A stretch of DNA of 64,000 nt, from NCBI GenBank assembly GCA_016125085.1, contig WGMM01000013.1, positions 62,001 through 126,000 on the forward strand, in the 5' to 3' direction. Position numbers and translations under genes: made by a program. Of the stretch, positions 9,501 through 18,739 are shown piece after piece. Below the pieces are notes generated by a model. It saw nothing but the letters and a program-made list of their open reading frames with translations, ran no database searches and was not told the origin of the DNA. Position 1 is the first letter of the stretch. Every line of letters begins with the position of its first letter. This DNA is from a bacterium (lineage in GTDB: Bacteria > Planctomycetota > Planctomycetia > Isosphaerales > Isosphaeraceae).

Positions 9501-10013
9501 ATGCTCACACGACGCGGCCGCTGGATTTTCTCCCTCATCGCGATCGCCTTCGGGCTCTGGGGCCTGTCCGGCGGCATGTGGGAAGGCTGGCTCCTTTTTC
9601 TCGTACCGCCCGGCATGGTTTTGGGATATTACCGCTATGGCCCGATGGTCGTCGCATGGCGGGCTTATCTCGAAAAGGATTGGAACGGCCTTGAACGAAT
9701 CCTCGGCGAAGTCCGTAAGCCGGAATGGCTCAGGCCTTCGGATCGCGCATATTACGCCTTTCTGAGCGGCGAATCCGCGTTCGCCCGCGGAGATTATGCC
9801 CTGGCCCTGAAGCGATTCGACGAAATCGATGGCGGCAATCTGCGAACCGATCACGGTCATTGCCTTCTGGAATGCCGCCGGGCCGAGGCGGCATTCCGAA
9901 CGGGCGATCCGGTTTCGGCCTCGGAGAATCTCATCAAGGCCCGGCTCATTCCTCACCGGCCCGAGGCGGACGAGGAAATCGCCCGAGTCGAGCGCATGCT
10001 CCGGCCGATTTGA
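9501..10013 (+). CDS. small membrane protein with TPR-like tail
   Basis: A 170-residue protein. Two hydrophobic segments at about residues 8-25 and 28-45 anchor it, and the rest is a soluble helical domain. That domain reads like one or two tetratricopeptide repeats (for example AYYAFLSGESAFARGDYALALKRFDEI), which usually mediate protein contacts. No enzyme motif is present. It converges with the deacylase-family gene at 10115. Confidence 0.65.
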   Translation: MLTRRGRWIFSLIAIAFGLWGLSGGMWEGWLLFLVPPGMVLGYYRYGPMVVAWRAYLEKDWNGLERILGEVRKPEWLRPSDRAYYAFLSGESAFARGDYALALKRFDEIDGGNLRTDHGHCLLECRRAEAAFRTGDPVSASENLIKARLIPHRPEADEEIARVERMLRPI

Positions 10014-10114
10014 TTCGACAGTTCGCCTGGATCGAATACATTTCGCTCGAAGGATACATCCCGCTCGATATGAAGATGAATGATGAGGCACCCTTCGTCA
10101 ATTTCGGCTTCGAA

Positions 10115-11134
10115 CTACGCCTGCAATGCCTCGTCCACGCTCATTGGCGCGGCGATTACGGCCACGCAGTCGCCCTGGTTCGTCAGGCATGGAACGCGAC
10201 AGCACACGAGATATCCGGCCGTTTTCGCCACGATCGGTTCGGGGGTTCGGTCCGGGCGTTCCAGGTCGTGGATGTAGCCGACCGTGTCGCCCGGTTTAAC
10301 TTCGGCTCCAAGGTCGAATGCGATTTCGAAAATGCCCGATTCAGGGGCCAGCAGATAATCGTCCCTGTGCAGCGCCTGCACCAGAACCGACGCCGACTTG
10401 CCCTGACCTTCCCGCGTGGTTTCGGTGCCCTTAAGCACTCCGACATGAATCAGGACATTCTTCAAACCGGACTGAGCGATCCGGTGCACGCTGGCGGGCA
10501 CACCCTCACCACCGCCGAGTTCGGTCGTGACGACCGTCTTGCCCTGATTTTCCGCCTCGACCGGCAATAGCCCGCTGCCTGCGATATCGGCATAGAGGAA
10601 ACAGAAATCCGTTCCCCAGGCGAGCATGGCCTTGAGCATCCGCTCGCGCTGGGGCTTGTCAGGCACCAGATGCATGTGCGAGCACGGGACGAAATCCATG
10701 CTGCGGCCGCCGGAATGGATGTCGATGATGACATCGCTCATCGGAAACAGCGTGTTCGTGAGGAAATGGGCGATCTGGCTCGTGACGGGCCCTTCCGGCT
10801 GGCCCGGGAAGGCCCGGTTCATGTTCATGCCGTCCAGCGGCGAAAGCCGAGTGGCTGCCTTCGCTGCCGGGAAATTCAGAGACGGAATCAGAATGATCCG
10901 GCCTGCGACCATCTCCGGCGTCAGTTCACGAGCCAGCTTCATGGCCGCAACCTGGCCCTGATACTCGTCGCCGTGATTGCCGCCCAGCACGAGAGCCGTC
11001 GGCCCCTCGCCCCCCTTCACCACCGTGCAGGGAATCATCACATTCGCCCAGCCGCCGAGGTTGTGCGAGTACGGAACCTGCAGGAAACCCTGCTGCTTGC
11101 CGGGGCGTTCGAAATCGATCCTGGTGAAGAGCAT
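10115..11134 (-). CDS. succinylglutamate desuccinylase/aspartoacylase-family deacylase
   Basis: A 339-residue zinc-dependent enzyme of the AstE/AspA branch of M14 carboxypeptidases. Zinc ligands appear as His and Glu in GGNHGDEYQG near residue 55 and a further His in DIHSGG near residue 142; the Asn-Arg pair in NMNRAFPG is the substrate-binding segment. The C-terminal beta domain ends with a conserved-looking GYLVCCRV stretch. The closest functional relatives I know deacylate N-acyl amino acids, for example DoeB, an N-acetyl-diaminobutyrate deacetylase. No ectoine genes are nearby, so the substrate is open. Confidence 0.82.
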   Translation of the reverse strand: MLFTRIDFERPGKQQGFLQVPYSHNLGGWANVMIPCTVVKGGEGPTALVLGGNHGDEYQGQVAAMKLARELTPEMVAGRIILIPSLNFPAAKAATRLSPLDGMNMNRAFPGQPEGPVTSQIAHFLTNTLFPMSDVIIDIHSGGRSMDFVPCSHMHLVPDKPQRERMLKAMLAWGTDFCFLYADIAGSGLLPVEAENQGKTVVTTELGGGEGVPASVHRIAQSGLKNVLIHVGVLKGTETTREGQGKSASVLVQALHRDDYLLAPESGIFEIAFDLGAEVKPGDTVGYIHDLERPDRTPEPIVAKTAGYLVCCRVPCLTNQGDCVAVIAAPMSVDEALQA

Positions 11135-11169
11135 TTCCGGAGATCTCTGTGGGGAATGGCGAGCGGTGA

Positions 11170-11203
11170 TGGCATCGACCGGTCGGGTGGCATCGACCGG
11201 TCG
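11170..11203. repeat. tandem 18-bp duplication
   Basis: The 16-base string TGGCATCGACCGGTCG occurs at 11170-11185 and again at 11188-11203, a perfect duplication with an 18-base period. It sits between the methyltransferase and deacylase genes. It could be replication slippage; an operator role is possible but unsupported. Confidence 0.7.
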
Positions 11204-11222
11204 AATCGTGTGCTTTCGAAAT

Positions 11223-11930
11223 TCAGGACTTCGGCTTTTCGAAAATCACCATGTAGTTTTCCTTGAGAAGGTCAGGGATTTCCTTCACCTTCTTGAATCC
11301 GACTTTGGCGATTTCGGCTTCGAAGACTTCCTGGCCGGCGCGGACGTGTTTCAGCGAAAATTCGGAACTCTTTCCTTCGATCCGATGAAATTCGACGAGC
11401 ACCACTTTGCCGCCAGGCCTAATCGCTTCATAAAGCGATTTCATCGACTTTTCTGGATATTCGAAATGGTGGTAAACGTCGCAAATGTAGGCGACGTCGA
11501 CGGTGTTCGCCGTCAGGCCTGTCGAATCGGCCGTGCAGAGCTGGGTCGTGACGTTTTTCTGCCCCAGGTCGCTACTGACTTTCGCGATATGATCCACGAA
11601 ATTCTTCGCGATGTCGACGGCGATGACCTTGCCCTCCGGGCCGACTTTTTCGGAAAAGATTCGGGTGAACAGGCCTGTGCCTGCTCCGATATCGGCGACC
11701 GTTTGCCCCGGCTGGATCGGGCAGGCATCGGCAATTTCTTTACGCTTCGCGAAGACTTCGCGGCTTTCGGTTTCGAACCGCTCGACGAATTGTTTGGCGT
11801 TCGGGTTCTTGAAATTGTCGTTGACCCCCGGCCGAACGCTCTTTTCCTGGGCCGAAACATTGCCGGCAAGGCCCAGGACAGACGGAGCGCACAAAAATGA
11901 GATCGCGACACTCCAGCTCTTCATCGTCAT
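11223..11930 (-). CDS. exported class I SAM-dependent methyltransferase
   Basis: A 235-residue product from the ATG at 11930, chosen because GGGAG lies eight bases upstream and the protein then opens with a signal peptide (MTMKSWSVAISFLCAPSVLG, cleavage near Ser-Ala-Gln). The methyltransferase core follows: motif I VADIGAGTGLFTRIF, motif II VIAVDIAKN, and later a VAYICDVYHHFEYPE segment and RPGGKVVLVEF. S-adenosylmethionine is cytoplasmic, so an exported member of this family is biochemically puzzling, although such annotated proteins are known. The substrate is unknown. Confidence 0.82.
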   Translation of the reverse strand: MTMKSWSVAISFLCAPSVLGLAGNVSAQEKSVRPGVNDNFKNPNAKQFVERFETESREVFAKRKEIADACPIQPGQTVADIGAGTGLFTRIFSEKVGPEGKVIAVDIAKNFVDHIAKVSSDLGQKNVTTQLCTADSTGLTANTVDVAYICDVYHHFEYPEKSMKSLYEAIRPGGKVVLVEFHRIEGKSSEFSLKHVRAGQEVFEAEIAKVGFKKVKEIPDLLKENYMVIFEKPKS

Positions 11931-12297
11931 TCGATCAACTCCCGGAATTCGTTCGTAATGGATCCTGGATCCATGCATTCTAGTACGGTTATGCAGTCTA
12001 ACGGAATCGATTCCGGGAAGAAAGAACCCTGCCGGGGAACAGCCGGGGTCGAATTCTCAGCGAATCGATTCGTGCTCAGGAATGCGGGATTCATCGAATC
12101 CGTCGAAAATGTCGATGCGAGTCATGGTTGTGATCGAATACCTGGAACTGTCCATGCGGTCAGATTCATTTCGGGGATGGTGACGAATACGGCAGCACAA
12201 TTTTTCGGCGGATTCTTGATCGGCCGCGCGGAGTCGGACAGAATCAATAACGTCTTTCGACACGCAAACCCATTTCCGAATCAGCCCGGACCCACGC
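11931..12297. other. gene-free divergent intergenic region
   Basis: The stretch separates the methyltransferase (minus) and the HEAT-repeat protein (plus), so it must hold both promoters. I see no RNA gene, strong hairpin or long repeat in it, and the short open frames here do not look like protein. Confidence 0.5.
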
Positions 12298-13878
12298 ATG
12301 AATCGTCGCTTCCTCCGTACCGGTTTTTTCCGGTTTTGCTGGATCCTGCAATTGTGCGTTTGGTCTCTCCCTGCGGAATCCCAGGGGCAGGAGACTCTGC
12401 GATATCGCTTTGCGCCTGAATCTCGTGTCGTTTACGACGTGAAAATCTCCGCGGTTCTGGGCGATATCCGCGAGGTTAGAGAAGGCACGCTTTCGCTGGA
12501 AACTGTCGAATCCACGGACCAGCAGACGACGCTCAAGGCTTCCGGAAATCTGAACGTTCGTCGGCAATCGCGTGACGGCTCGCCCGTCATGGTGATGCCC
12601 GATTTCCGTTTCGGCCCGCCTGTGGGGGATTTCGTGAACATTCGCCCTGCGCCTTTTTCGATCGATCGAACGGGCAACCTGGTCGATATCGAAGTGCAGA
12701 CTTCACTGCCTTATATGCTGGGCGATTATGAACAGCTCGTACTCGACGAACTTCCGAAATCTGCCCGGGACACGACATGGAAAAGGGAACGCGAAGTCAG
12801 TGTCATCAAAAATGTGCGATCTTCGCCGTTTCCCCGGATGATCCGTCCGCCAGGTTTCGGGCCTCCGCGCGGGTTCGGGCCTCCGCGCGGGTTCGGGCCT
12901 CCCGGTGCGAATGATGAGGACGAAGATCCGCGAAGCGCGTCCGAAACGGTGAACTGGAAAGTCGAATCGCGTGAGGACGGCGGCGTTCAGGTCTCGAAGA
13001 GTTATCTCCTGAAAACGGACGACAAGGTGAACGGCCGGCCGCGCAGGCAGATGACGGGCGAAGGCGAAATGACGTTCGACCCGGCCAAAGGCCTATGGAA
13101 AAGCGGACTGATGCGCTATGAGATCGAAATTCATGAGGACGGCGTATCCGCCACATTCCCCGTGACCCTCACTTATCGTCTTTTGACTGAAGCGGAAGCC
13201 GCCAAGCGTGCTGCCGAGGCCGAAGCCGCGAAGACGCGTAACGAAGCCGCCATGAAGCAGGCGGCCGAGGCCGCGAAGCTGAAGCCGATCTCGTCCGAAG
13301 ACCGCAAAGAACTGCTCACGGATCTGAGATCGGGCGACGAACGCACGATCCAGAAGGCTGGCGACAGGCTTGCGAAGGCGATCGTTCCGCCAGGCGGGGA
13401 CCCTGAAGTCGCCAGGGCGTTAGCCGCCGCAGCTTCGGAGACCACCGGCTTCCCACGGGCATCCGTCGCCAAGGCGCTCGCGGTCTGGGCGACTCCGTAT
13501 CAGGAAAAAGAATTGATCCGCCTGCTTTCGACCGGTGACTTCATGGTGCGTGGTCCGGCGATTCAGGGGCTGGCCAAATGCCCGACGAAATCGGCAGCCA
13601 GGGTGCTGGTCATGGAGCTGAAAGAGCTTGGTTCCAGAGCCGAGGCTTCGAAAGCGCTCAAAACGATGAAGCCGGAGTATGTCGAATCGGAAGTCATTCC
13701 GCTGTTGTCGGACAAAGATGTTTTCACCCGGGGCGAAGCGGCCAAAATCCTTCAGGAAATCGGCACGAAAAACTCGCTGCCAGCCCTGATCAAACTGCGT
13801 GATAGCGGCCAGCCCTTTGCGGAGAATGCCGCGAAGGACGCCATCAGGGCGATCGAATTGAGGCAGGAAGCGAAATGA
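12298..13878 (+). CDS. exported protein with C-terminal HEAT-like repeats
   Basis: A 526-residue protein with a signal peptide ending near PAESQGQE. Residues 35-290 form a beta-rich domain. It is interrupted near residues 186-203 by three copies of the hexapeptide GFGPPR/G encoded by an 18-base tandem repeat at 12853-12906. A charged Ala/Glu/Lys helix covers about residues 297-330. The C-terminus (about 335-520) is a series of paired helices such as VRGPAIQGLAKCP and FTRGEAAKILQEIG, typical of HEAT repeats. These serve protein binding. The overall family is not identified. A strong hairpin follows the stop codon. Confidence 0.72.
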   Translation: MNRRFLRTGFFRFCWILQLCVWSLPAESQGQETLRYRFAPESRVVYDVKISAVLGDIREVREGTLSLETVESTDQQTTLKASGNLNVRRQSRDGSPVMVMPDFRFGPPVGDFVNIRPAPFSIDRTGNLVDIEVQTSLPYMLGDYEQLVLDELPKSARDTTWKREREVSVIKNVRSSPFPRMIRPPGFGPPRGFGPPRGFGPPGANDEDEDPRSASETVNWKVESREDGGVQVSKSYLLKTDDKVNGRPRRQMTGEGEMTFDPAKGLWKSGLMRYEIEIHEDGVSATFPVTLTYRLLTEAEAAKRAAEAEAAKTRNEAAMKQAAEAAKLKPISSEDRKELLTDLRSGDERTIQKAGDRLAKAIVPPGGDPEVARALAAAASETTGFPRASVAKALAVWATPYQEKELIRLLSTGDFMVRGPAIQGLAKCPTKSAARVLVMELKELGSRAEASKALKTMKPEYVESEVIPLLSDKDVFTRGEAAKILQEIGTKNSLPALIKLRDSGQPFAENAAKDAIRAIELRQEAK

Positions 13879-13896
13879 AACCGGTCGGCCGTTCAT

Positions 13897-13925
13897 TTCG
13901 CGATTCAAGAATCCGGAATCGCGAA
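13897..13925 (+). terminator. hairpin after the HEAT-repeat gene
   Basis: TTCGCGATTC at 13897-13906 pairs perfectly with GAATCGCGAA at 13916-13925 around a nine-base loop, 19 bases after the stop codon. No T-run follows, so it may act with Rho or as an mRNA 3'-end stabiliser. The rest of the gap to 14218 shows nothing recognisable. Confidence 0.5.
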
Positions 13926-14218
13926 GTGGCCCGTGAGCTACTCAGACCCTATCCTTCGACGATGGAATAACTTGAGAGGTGGGGTCGCGATTCCCGCCTG
14001 CGAATTTTCGATCGTTGCGGGTTCGGGCTTTTCGAAGCTGTAACCCATCAATTCCGTGCACCATTCGGTAACTTTGAGCATGCGCTGCGGACGTCACTTC
14101 CGTGAATTCCGGTTGTGCGGAAGGCTGTACTTCCGATAAAACAAGAAATTCAGCGGCAAAGGGCGTTGCCGCGACGATCTCAGGAAGACTCGCCCGCATC
14201 TTTCGACCGGCACGGCTC

Positions 14219-16144
14219 ATGATCCTCCTTTCCGCCAGGGACCTCGGTCGGCATATCGCCGGTGATCCGATTTTTCAGGGCCTCGAATTCGAGCTTCGCA
14301 CAGGCGAGCGAGTCGGGCTGGTCGGCCCTAATGGGGTCGGTAAGACGACCCTGCTGAAAGTCCTTACCGGGCAGGACAAGCCGGACTACGGGCAGCTCTA
14401 TGTGCGTTCCGGCGTACAGGTTTCCCTGTTGCGGCAACAGCCGGATTTCGGGCCGACGCTGACTCTGCGCGATGTCGCCAGGTCGGCACTCGCGGGCCTC
14501 GTCAGGCTGCAGGAGCAGCTGCACGAGGCCGCCGAAGAGATCGCCGGGGCCGAGTCCGATGCCGAGCGAGATGCCGCCACGGCCCGGTACGCCCAGATTC
14601 ACGACCAGCTCGAACACCACGACGCCTTCGCGATCGAGCACAGGATCGAGGAAGTCCTGTTCGGGCTCGGCTTCGCTCCGATCGATCTGGACCGCCCCGC
14701 GGCGACGTTCTCGGGCGGGCAGCAGTCGCGGATCATGCTGGCGAAGCTCCTGCTGGAAAATCCGGACGTGATGCTGCTGGACGAACCATCGAATCACCTC
14801 GACCTGGAGACGGTCGAATGGCTTGAAGCGTTCCTGGCCAGGCAGTCGGCGGCGATGATCGTCGTCAGCCACGACCGCCAGTTCCTGGACAGGGTCGTGA
14901 ACACCACCTGGGAGCTGCATCGCAGCCGGATGACGGCTTATCCGGGCAATTTCAGCAAATACTGGAAGCTCCGGCAGGAGCGCATGGAGCAGCTCGAAAA
15001 GCAATACGAACGGCAGCAGGATTACATCGCGGAAACGGAAGCATTTATCCGCAAGAACATGGCCGGTCAGAAGACGAAACAGGCTCAGGACCGCCAGAAG
15101 AAACTGGCGAGGCTGGAACGGATCGAAAAGATGTCCGAAATCGTCGGCCCGGTCATGGGTTTCGACGAAGTGACCCGTACGGGAGACGTCGTCATCGAGG
15201 CGACGAACGTTTCGAAATCGTACGACAAAACCCTGTTCGACAAATTCACCGGATCGATCCTTCGCGGCCAGTGCGTGGGCGTGATCGGCCCGAACGGAGC
15301 GGGTAAGTCGACGCTCGTCAAGATTCTCATCGGTAAGGTTCCGCCCGATTCCGGCACGGTTCGCCTGGGGGCGCATGTGAAGGTCGGTTATTACGATCAG
15401 GGCCTGGGCAGTTTGCCGCCTGAAACGACTCTGATCCGGGCCGTCTGGCCGGAAGACGATCTGACCTGGATCGAAAACGACGTGCGCGATCTGATCGCCC
15501 GGTTCGGCCTGACAGGAGACATGGCATTCCAGAAAGTCGGTCAGCTCTCCGGGGGCGAAAAAGGCAAGGCGGCGTTGGCCCGGCTCTGTGCCACAAACGC
15601 CAATCTGTTCGTTCTGGACGAACCGACGAACCACCTGGATATCTGGAGCTGTGAGTCGCTGGAACGCTCGATTCAGGAATTCGAAGGCACCGTGATCGTG
15701 GTGAGCCACGACCGATATTTCCTTAATCAGGTGGCGGACAGGTTGATTGTAGTCGCCGACGGCAAGGCCCGGCTTTTCGAAGGCAATTACGAAGCCTGGG
15801 AAGATCATCTCGCCCAGGAGAAAGCCCGCGAAGAAGAGCGACAAGCGAGAGCGGCCGCGGCCTCAGCCGTTTCGAAATCAGGTCCATCGGGCGCGTCTTC
15901 CTCAGGTTCCGGGCCTCAGCCGAAGAAAAAACGCAAATTCCCGTTCCGCAAGACGGCTGATCTGGAAGCCGACATCGCGAAGGCCGAGGCGCTTAAGACG
16001 AAACTCGAAGCTGACATGGCCGACCCGGCCACGTATCGGGATGAAGCCAAGGCCCGCAAGGTGCGTGAAGATTTCGAATCGACCGAAGCGAAACTGGCCC
16101 AGCTTTATGATCACTGGGAAGAAGCGGTGGAGTGGAATTCGTGA
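14219..16144 (+). CDS. ABC-F ATPase (Uup/YdiF-like)
   Basis: A 641-residue soluble protein with two ABC cassettes and no membrane segment. First cassette: Walker A GPNGVGKTT, signature FSGGQQSR, Walker B VMLLDEPSNHLD. Second: GPNGAGKST, signature LSGGEKGK, Walker B FVLDEPTNHLD. Between them is the P-site-tRNA-interaction motif linker, a charged helical segment rich in Arg and Gln. A C-terminal coiled coil of about 75 residues follows a Lys-rich patch, as in Uup. ABC-F proteins bind the ribosome or DNA intermediates. The start at 14219 begins exactly at the conserved MILLSARDL, and the longer open frame lacks support. Confidence 0.9.
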   Translation: MILLSARDLGRHIAGDPIFQGLEFELRTGERVGLVGPNGVGKTTLLKVLTGQDKPDYGQLYVRSGVQVSLLRQQPDFGPTLTLRDVARSALAGLVRLQEQLHEAAEEIAGAESDAERDAATARYAQIHDQLEHHDAFAIEHRIEEVLFGLGFAPIDLDRPAATFSGGQQSRIMLAKLLLENPDVMLLDEPSNHLDLETVEWLEAFLARQSAAMIVVSHDRQFLDRVVNTTWELHRSRMTAYPGNFSKYWKLRQERMEQLEKQYERQQDYIAETEAFIRKNMAGQKTKQAQDRQKKLARLERIEKMSEIVGPVMGFDEVTRTGDVVIEATNVSKSYDKTLFDKFTGSILRGQCVGVIGPNGAGKSTLVKILIGKVPPDSGTVRLGAHVKVGYYDQGLGSLPPETTLIRAVWPEDDLTWIENDVRDLIARFGLTGDMAFQKVGQLSGGEKGKAALARLCATNANLFVLDEPTNHLDIWSCESLERSIQEFEGTVIVVSHDRYFLNQVADRLIVVADGKARLFEGNYEAWEDHLAQEKAREEERQARAAAASAVSKSGPSGASSSGSGPQPKKKRKFPFRKTADLEADIAKAEALKTKLEADMADPATYRDEAKARKVREDFESTEAKLAQLYDHWEEAVEWNS

Positions 16145-16363
16145 GGCGTTTTGTCACGGTCAGCGGATCGAAGGACTCCGCTGGCGTTCGATCATTCGCA
16201 GGATGGTGAACTCTATCGCCGATCAGCGAATTCCGCAGAGATGTCCGAAGCGAGCAGCGCCGGACCGAACGAATCCGCAATTCGCTGAACGGTGAAATCC
16301 GCGATGATTTCGTGAATTTCGGCAATTCGTCGATGACATTTCGGACACGCTGAAAAGCAAGGT

Positions 16364-16747
16364 TCAATTTCTCCGTCGTGATTCTTCCTGAGCTTCCATG
16401 ACGCCTTCCGAAACGGCCTTCGAAACCGCTTTCACCCCTGGTCCGATGCCTTCGCCCAGGTCGTTGAACGCATCGCGGGCGACGGGTGTCGTTTCGGCTG
16501 CGATGTAGCGGTAGATGGCACCCATATAGCCGAATTGGCTCATTCCCACGCCGAATACCACCAGTGGCATGCCGACGAAGGCACACCAGAAGTATCGCGG
16601 CTGTTCGAACGTGCCGAAGGCCGAGAAGAAACTGGCAAGACCGACGAACGTGAAGGCAAGGCCTATCAGGAGCATCAGCGGTCCGACGGTTCGCAGAAAC
16701 GTTCGGACCGTTTCATGCCCGGGGGATTTCGTTCGGCTCTCGTTCAT
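16364..16747 (-). CDS. small two-helix membrane protein
   Basis: A 127-residue protein from the ATG at 16747, selected because GGAG lies six bases upstream; an in-frame ATG at 16759 is less well placed. Two strongly hydrophobic segments at about residues 20-42 and 50-72 are followed by an amphipathic C-terminal helix region. In other bacteria similar modules are linked to a zinc ribbon, which is absent here. Function unknown. Confidence 0.65.
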   Translation of the reverse strand: MNESRTKSPGHETVRTFLRTVGPLMLLIGLAFTFVGLASFFSAFGTFEQPRYFWCAFVGMPLVVFGVGMSQFGYMGAIYRYIAAETTPVARDAFNDLGEGIGPGVKAVSKAVSEGVMEAQEESRRRN

Positions 16748-16946
16748 CGTCTTCTCCATTTTTCGAAGTCCAGATCCGCACTCATCCGATCCTGACCGGA
16801 ACGTGCGTCTCAGGCAAGCGATTCGAGAGAGTATTCGACCGAAAATATTCGATATTTCGGCTTCTTGCGTGGATCGATTCGGGCCCGAAAATGGTAATCG
16901 CATCGGACAGGAGCCATCAGGTGCTCCGTACGCCTGCGGACCCCCC

Positions 16947-16975
16947 TTGAGAATCGGCCGCGATCGGCGTAATCT
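16947..16975 (+). promoter_or_regulatory. candidate sigma70-type promoter
   Basis: TTGAGA at 16947-16952 and TAATCT at 16970-16975 with exactly 17 bases between them, about 107 bases before the Gfo/Idh start. The remaining 16748-17082 divergent gap holds no other recognisable feature. Confidence 0.4.
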
Positions 16976-17082
16976 GAGGCCGTTGAGGACGCCAGACCCT
17001 GCTGCTCCAAGTTCGACGATGGGCCAGCAACGGCTCATGCATCGCAGCGTCCGAATCTTCCCGACCTCAGGAAAATCCGCCA

Positions 17083-18228
17083 ATGTCCGCCAATCAACCC
17101 GTTCGCGTGGCCATCATCGGCCTTGGCTTCGGCGCCGAGTTCATCCCGATTTATCAGAATTATCCCGGCGTGGAGATGTATGCCATCTGCCGTCGCGATC
17201 AGAAAGGGCTCGACGAGGCCGGCGACAAATACGGCATTCCCGCCCGATACACCGATTATCACGAGCTTCTCAAAGACCCGAAAATCGATGCCGTGCACAT
17301 CAACAGCCCGATCCCGGATCACGGCTGGATGAGCGTTGCCGCGCTCAAGGCCGGCAAGCACGTGGCCTGCACAGTGCCGATGGGAACGTCGGTAGAGGAA
17401 TGCCGCGCGATCGTGGAAGCCCAGCGAGCCTCCGGCAAAGTCTACATGATGATGGAGACGGTGGTTTATTCACGCGAATACCTCTACGTGAAAGAACTTT
17501 ACGATAAAGGCGTGCTGGGCCGTCTGCAATTTCTGCGGGGCAGCCACATGCAGGACATGGACGGCTGGCCGAGCTACTGGCCGGGCCTGCCGCCGATGTG
17601 GTACGCCACGCACTGCGTTTCGCCCTGCCTGGCGATTCTTTCGGAACCCGGTAAGCCGGCCCTGGCGGAAAGTGTCGTGTGTCATGGTTCGGGCAAGATT
17701 CGCGACGACCTGGTGAGGCACTACGGCAGCCCGTTCGCGATCGAGTCGGCTACTTTCAAGATCAAGGGGTCGGACGTCGTCGCCGAAGTGACGCGGAGCC
17801 TGTTCGACACGGCCCGGCAGTATCGCGAAAGCTTCGACGCCTATGGTTCGAAGGCTTCGTTCGAATGGCAACTGGCCGAGCACCAGAAGCCGCTGATCCA
17901 CACGAAGAGCAGCGAGGCGCACCCGATCCCTGAGCCGGAAATCGCCAAAGAGACCGAAGTGCCGGATTATGCCCGGCTGCTTCCGGAAGGCATTCAGCGG
18001 TTCACGATGCCGGCGGCCATTCAGGATGCAGAGCACCTCTCGTTCCTGCAGGGCGGCGGACACGGCGGCAGCCACCCGCATCTGGTGAATGCGTTCCTCC
18101 AGGCAGTTCAGGGCAAAAAGCCAGCCTTCCCGGATGCACCGACTTCGGCCAACTGGACGATGGTCGGCATCTGCGCCCATGAGTCGGCCATGAAGGGCGG
18201 CGATCGGGTGACGATCCCGAACTTCTGA
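17083..18228 (+). CDS. Gfo/Idh/MocA-family protein lacking the EKP motif
   Basis: A 381-residue protein with a Rossmann fold (VAIIGLGFGAEF at residues 9-20) and the C-terminal alpha/beta domain of the Gfo/Idh/MocA family of NAD(P)-dependent sugar oxidoreductases. At the place of the catalytic Glu-Lys-Pro it has Thr-Val-Pro (residues 97-99, in GKHVACTVPM), so the usual active-site lysine is absent. The second family member in this window, at 40240, keeps EKP. It is presumably cytoplasmic since no signal peptide is seen. Either a different lysine has taken over or this is a non-redox member. Confidence 0.85.
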   Translation: MSANQPVRVAIIGLGFGAEFIPIYQNYPGVEMYAICRRDQKGLDEAGDKYGIPARYTDYHELLKDPKIDAVHINSPIPDHGWMSVAALKAGKHVACTVPMGTSVEECRAIVEAQRASGKVYMMMETVVYSREYLYVKELYDKGVLGRLQFLRGSHMQDMDGWPSYWPGLPPMWYATHCVSPCLAILSEPGKPALAESVVCHGSGKIRDDLVRHYGSPFAIESATFKIKGSDVVAEVTRSLFDTARQYRESFDAYGSKASFEWQLAEHQKPLIHTKSSEAHPIPEPEIAKETEVPDYARLLPEGIQRFTMPAAIQDAEHLSFLQGGGHGGSHPHLVNAFLQAVQGKKPAFPDAPTSANWTMVGICAHESAMKGGDRVTIPNF

Positions 18229-18258
18229 CCCGTGATTGACTTCCGGACGAACACAAGA

Positions 18259-18289
18259 GGAAACGGAGCGAAAGTTCCGTTTCTTCTTA
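18259..18289 (+). terminator. intrinsic terminator candidate after Gfo/Idh
   Basis: GAAACGGA at 18260-18267 pairs with TCCGTTTC at 18276-18283 around an eight-base loop, followed by a T-rich TTCTTA. It lies 31 bases after the Gfo/Idh stop. Confidence 0.55.
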
Positions 18290-18739
18290 CATTTCGGGTG
18301 CTTTGATTTCTGGCTTCGAAAGCGATCGGATATCTCAAGGGCCTGAGTCTTTCGAGGCCATTTCGATCGGGAAATACAGGTCCAGATCGATACGAATCGT
18401 CCAAATTCCGACGATGTGGTGGGAAATCGAATTCGTAGAAGACCGCAAGATTCGATGAACTGGATGAATCGAGCATCGATAACAAATATTCAACTCGATT
18501 CTGATCGGCCGGAATCTGAGATGAAAAATGCAGGATGAGCTTCAGCCCACCTTTCGAACGATCGGAGCCAATGAATGGTCGAGCATTCGTGGCATCGCCG
18601 ACAATGCGTGGGGGGGCTGAAGGCCCCCAATAGAATCAAAACTCCAGGAACGTGGTTTTCGCTGATGATTCGAGCGATCAGAGCGTATCGATCTTCGGTC
18701 ATCTGTCGCATGGAATTCGAGACGAATTCGACCTTGCTA
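18290..18739. other. gene-free stretch with one GC hairpin
   Basis: No credible coding sequence is visible on either strand. A strong hairpin, GGGGGC-TGAAG-GCCCCC, lies at 18612-18628. It is downstream of the broken lipoprotein gene on the minus strand and may have served as its terminator. A 147-codon open frame on the minus strand here mixes unrelated composition and is not accepted. Confidence 0.5.

Noticed and set aside
12853-12906. 18-base tandem repeat considered as a CRISPR-like or VNTR element
   Set aside because: Only three copies without spacers, in frame inside a coding region where it encodes GFGPPR; it is an in-gene peptide repeat.
14180-15844. 554-codon open frame antisense to the ABC-F gene
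   Set aside because: The ABC-F protein has all expected motifs; the antisense product is rich in Arg, Gln and Asp with no recognisable fold.
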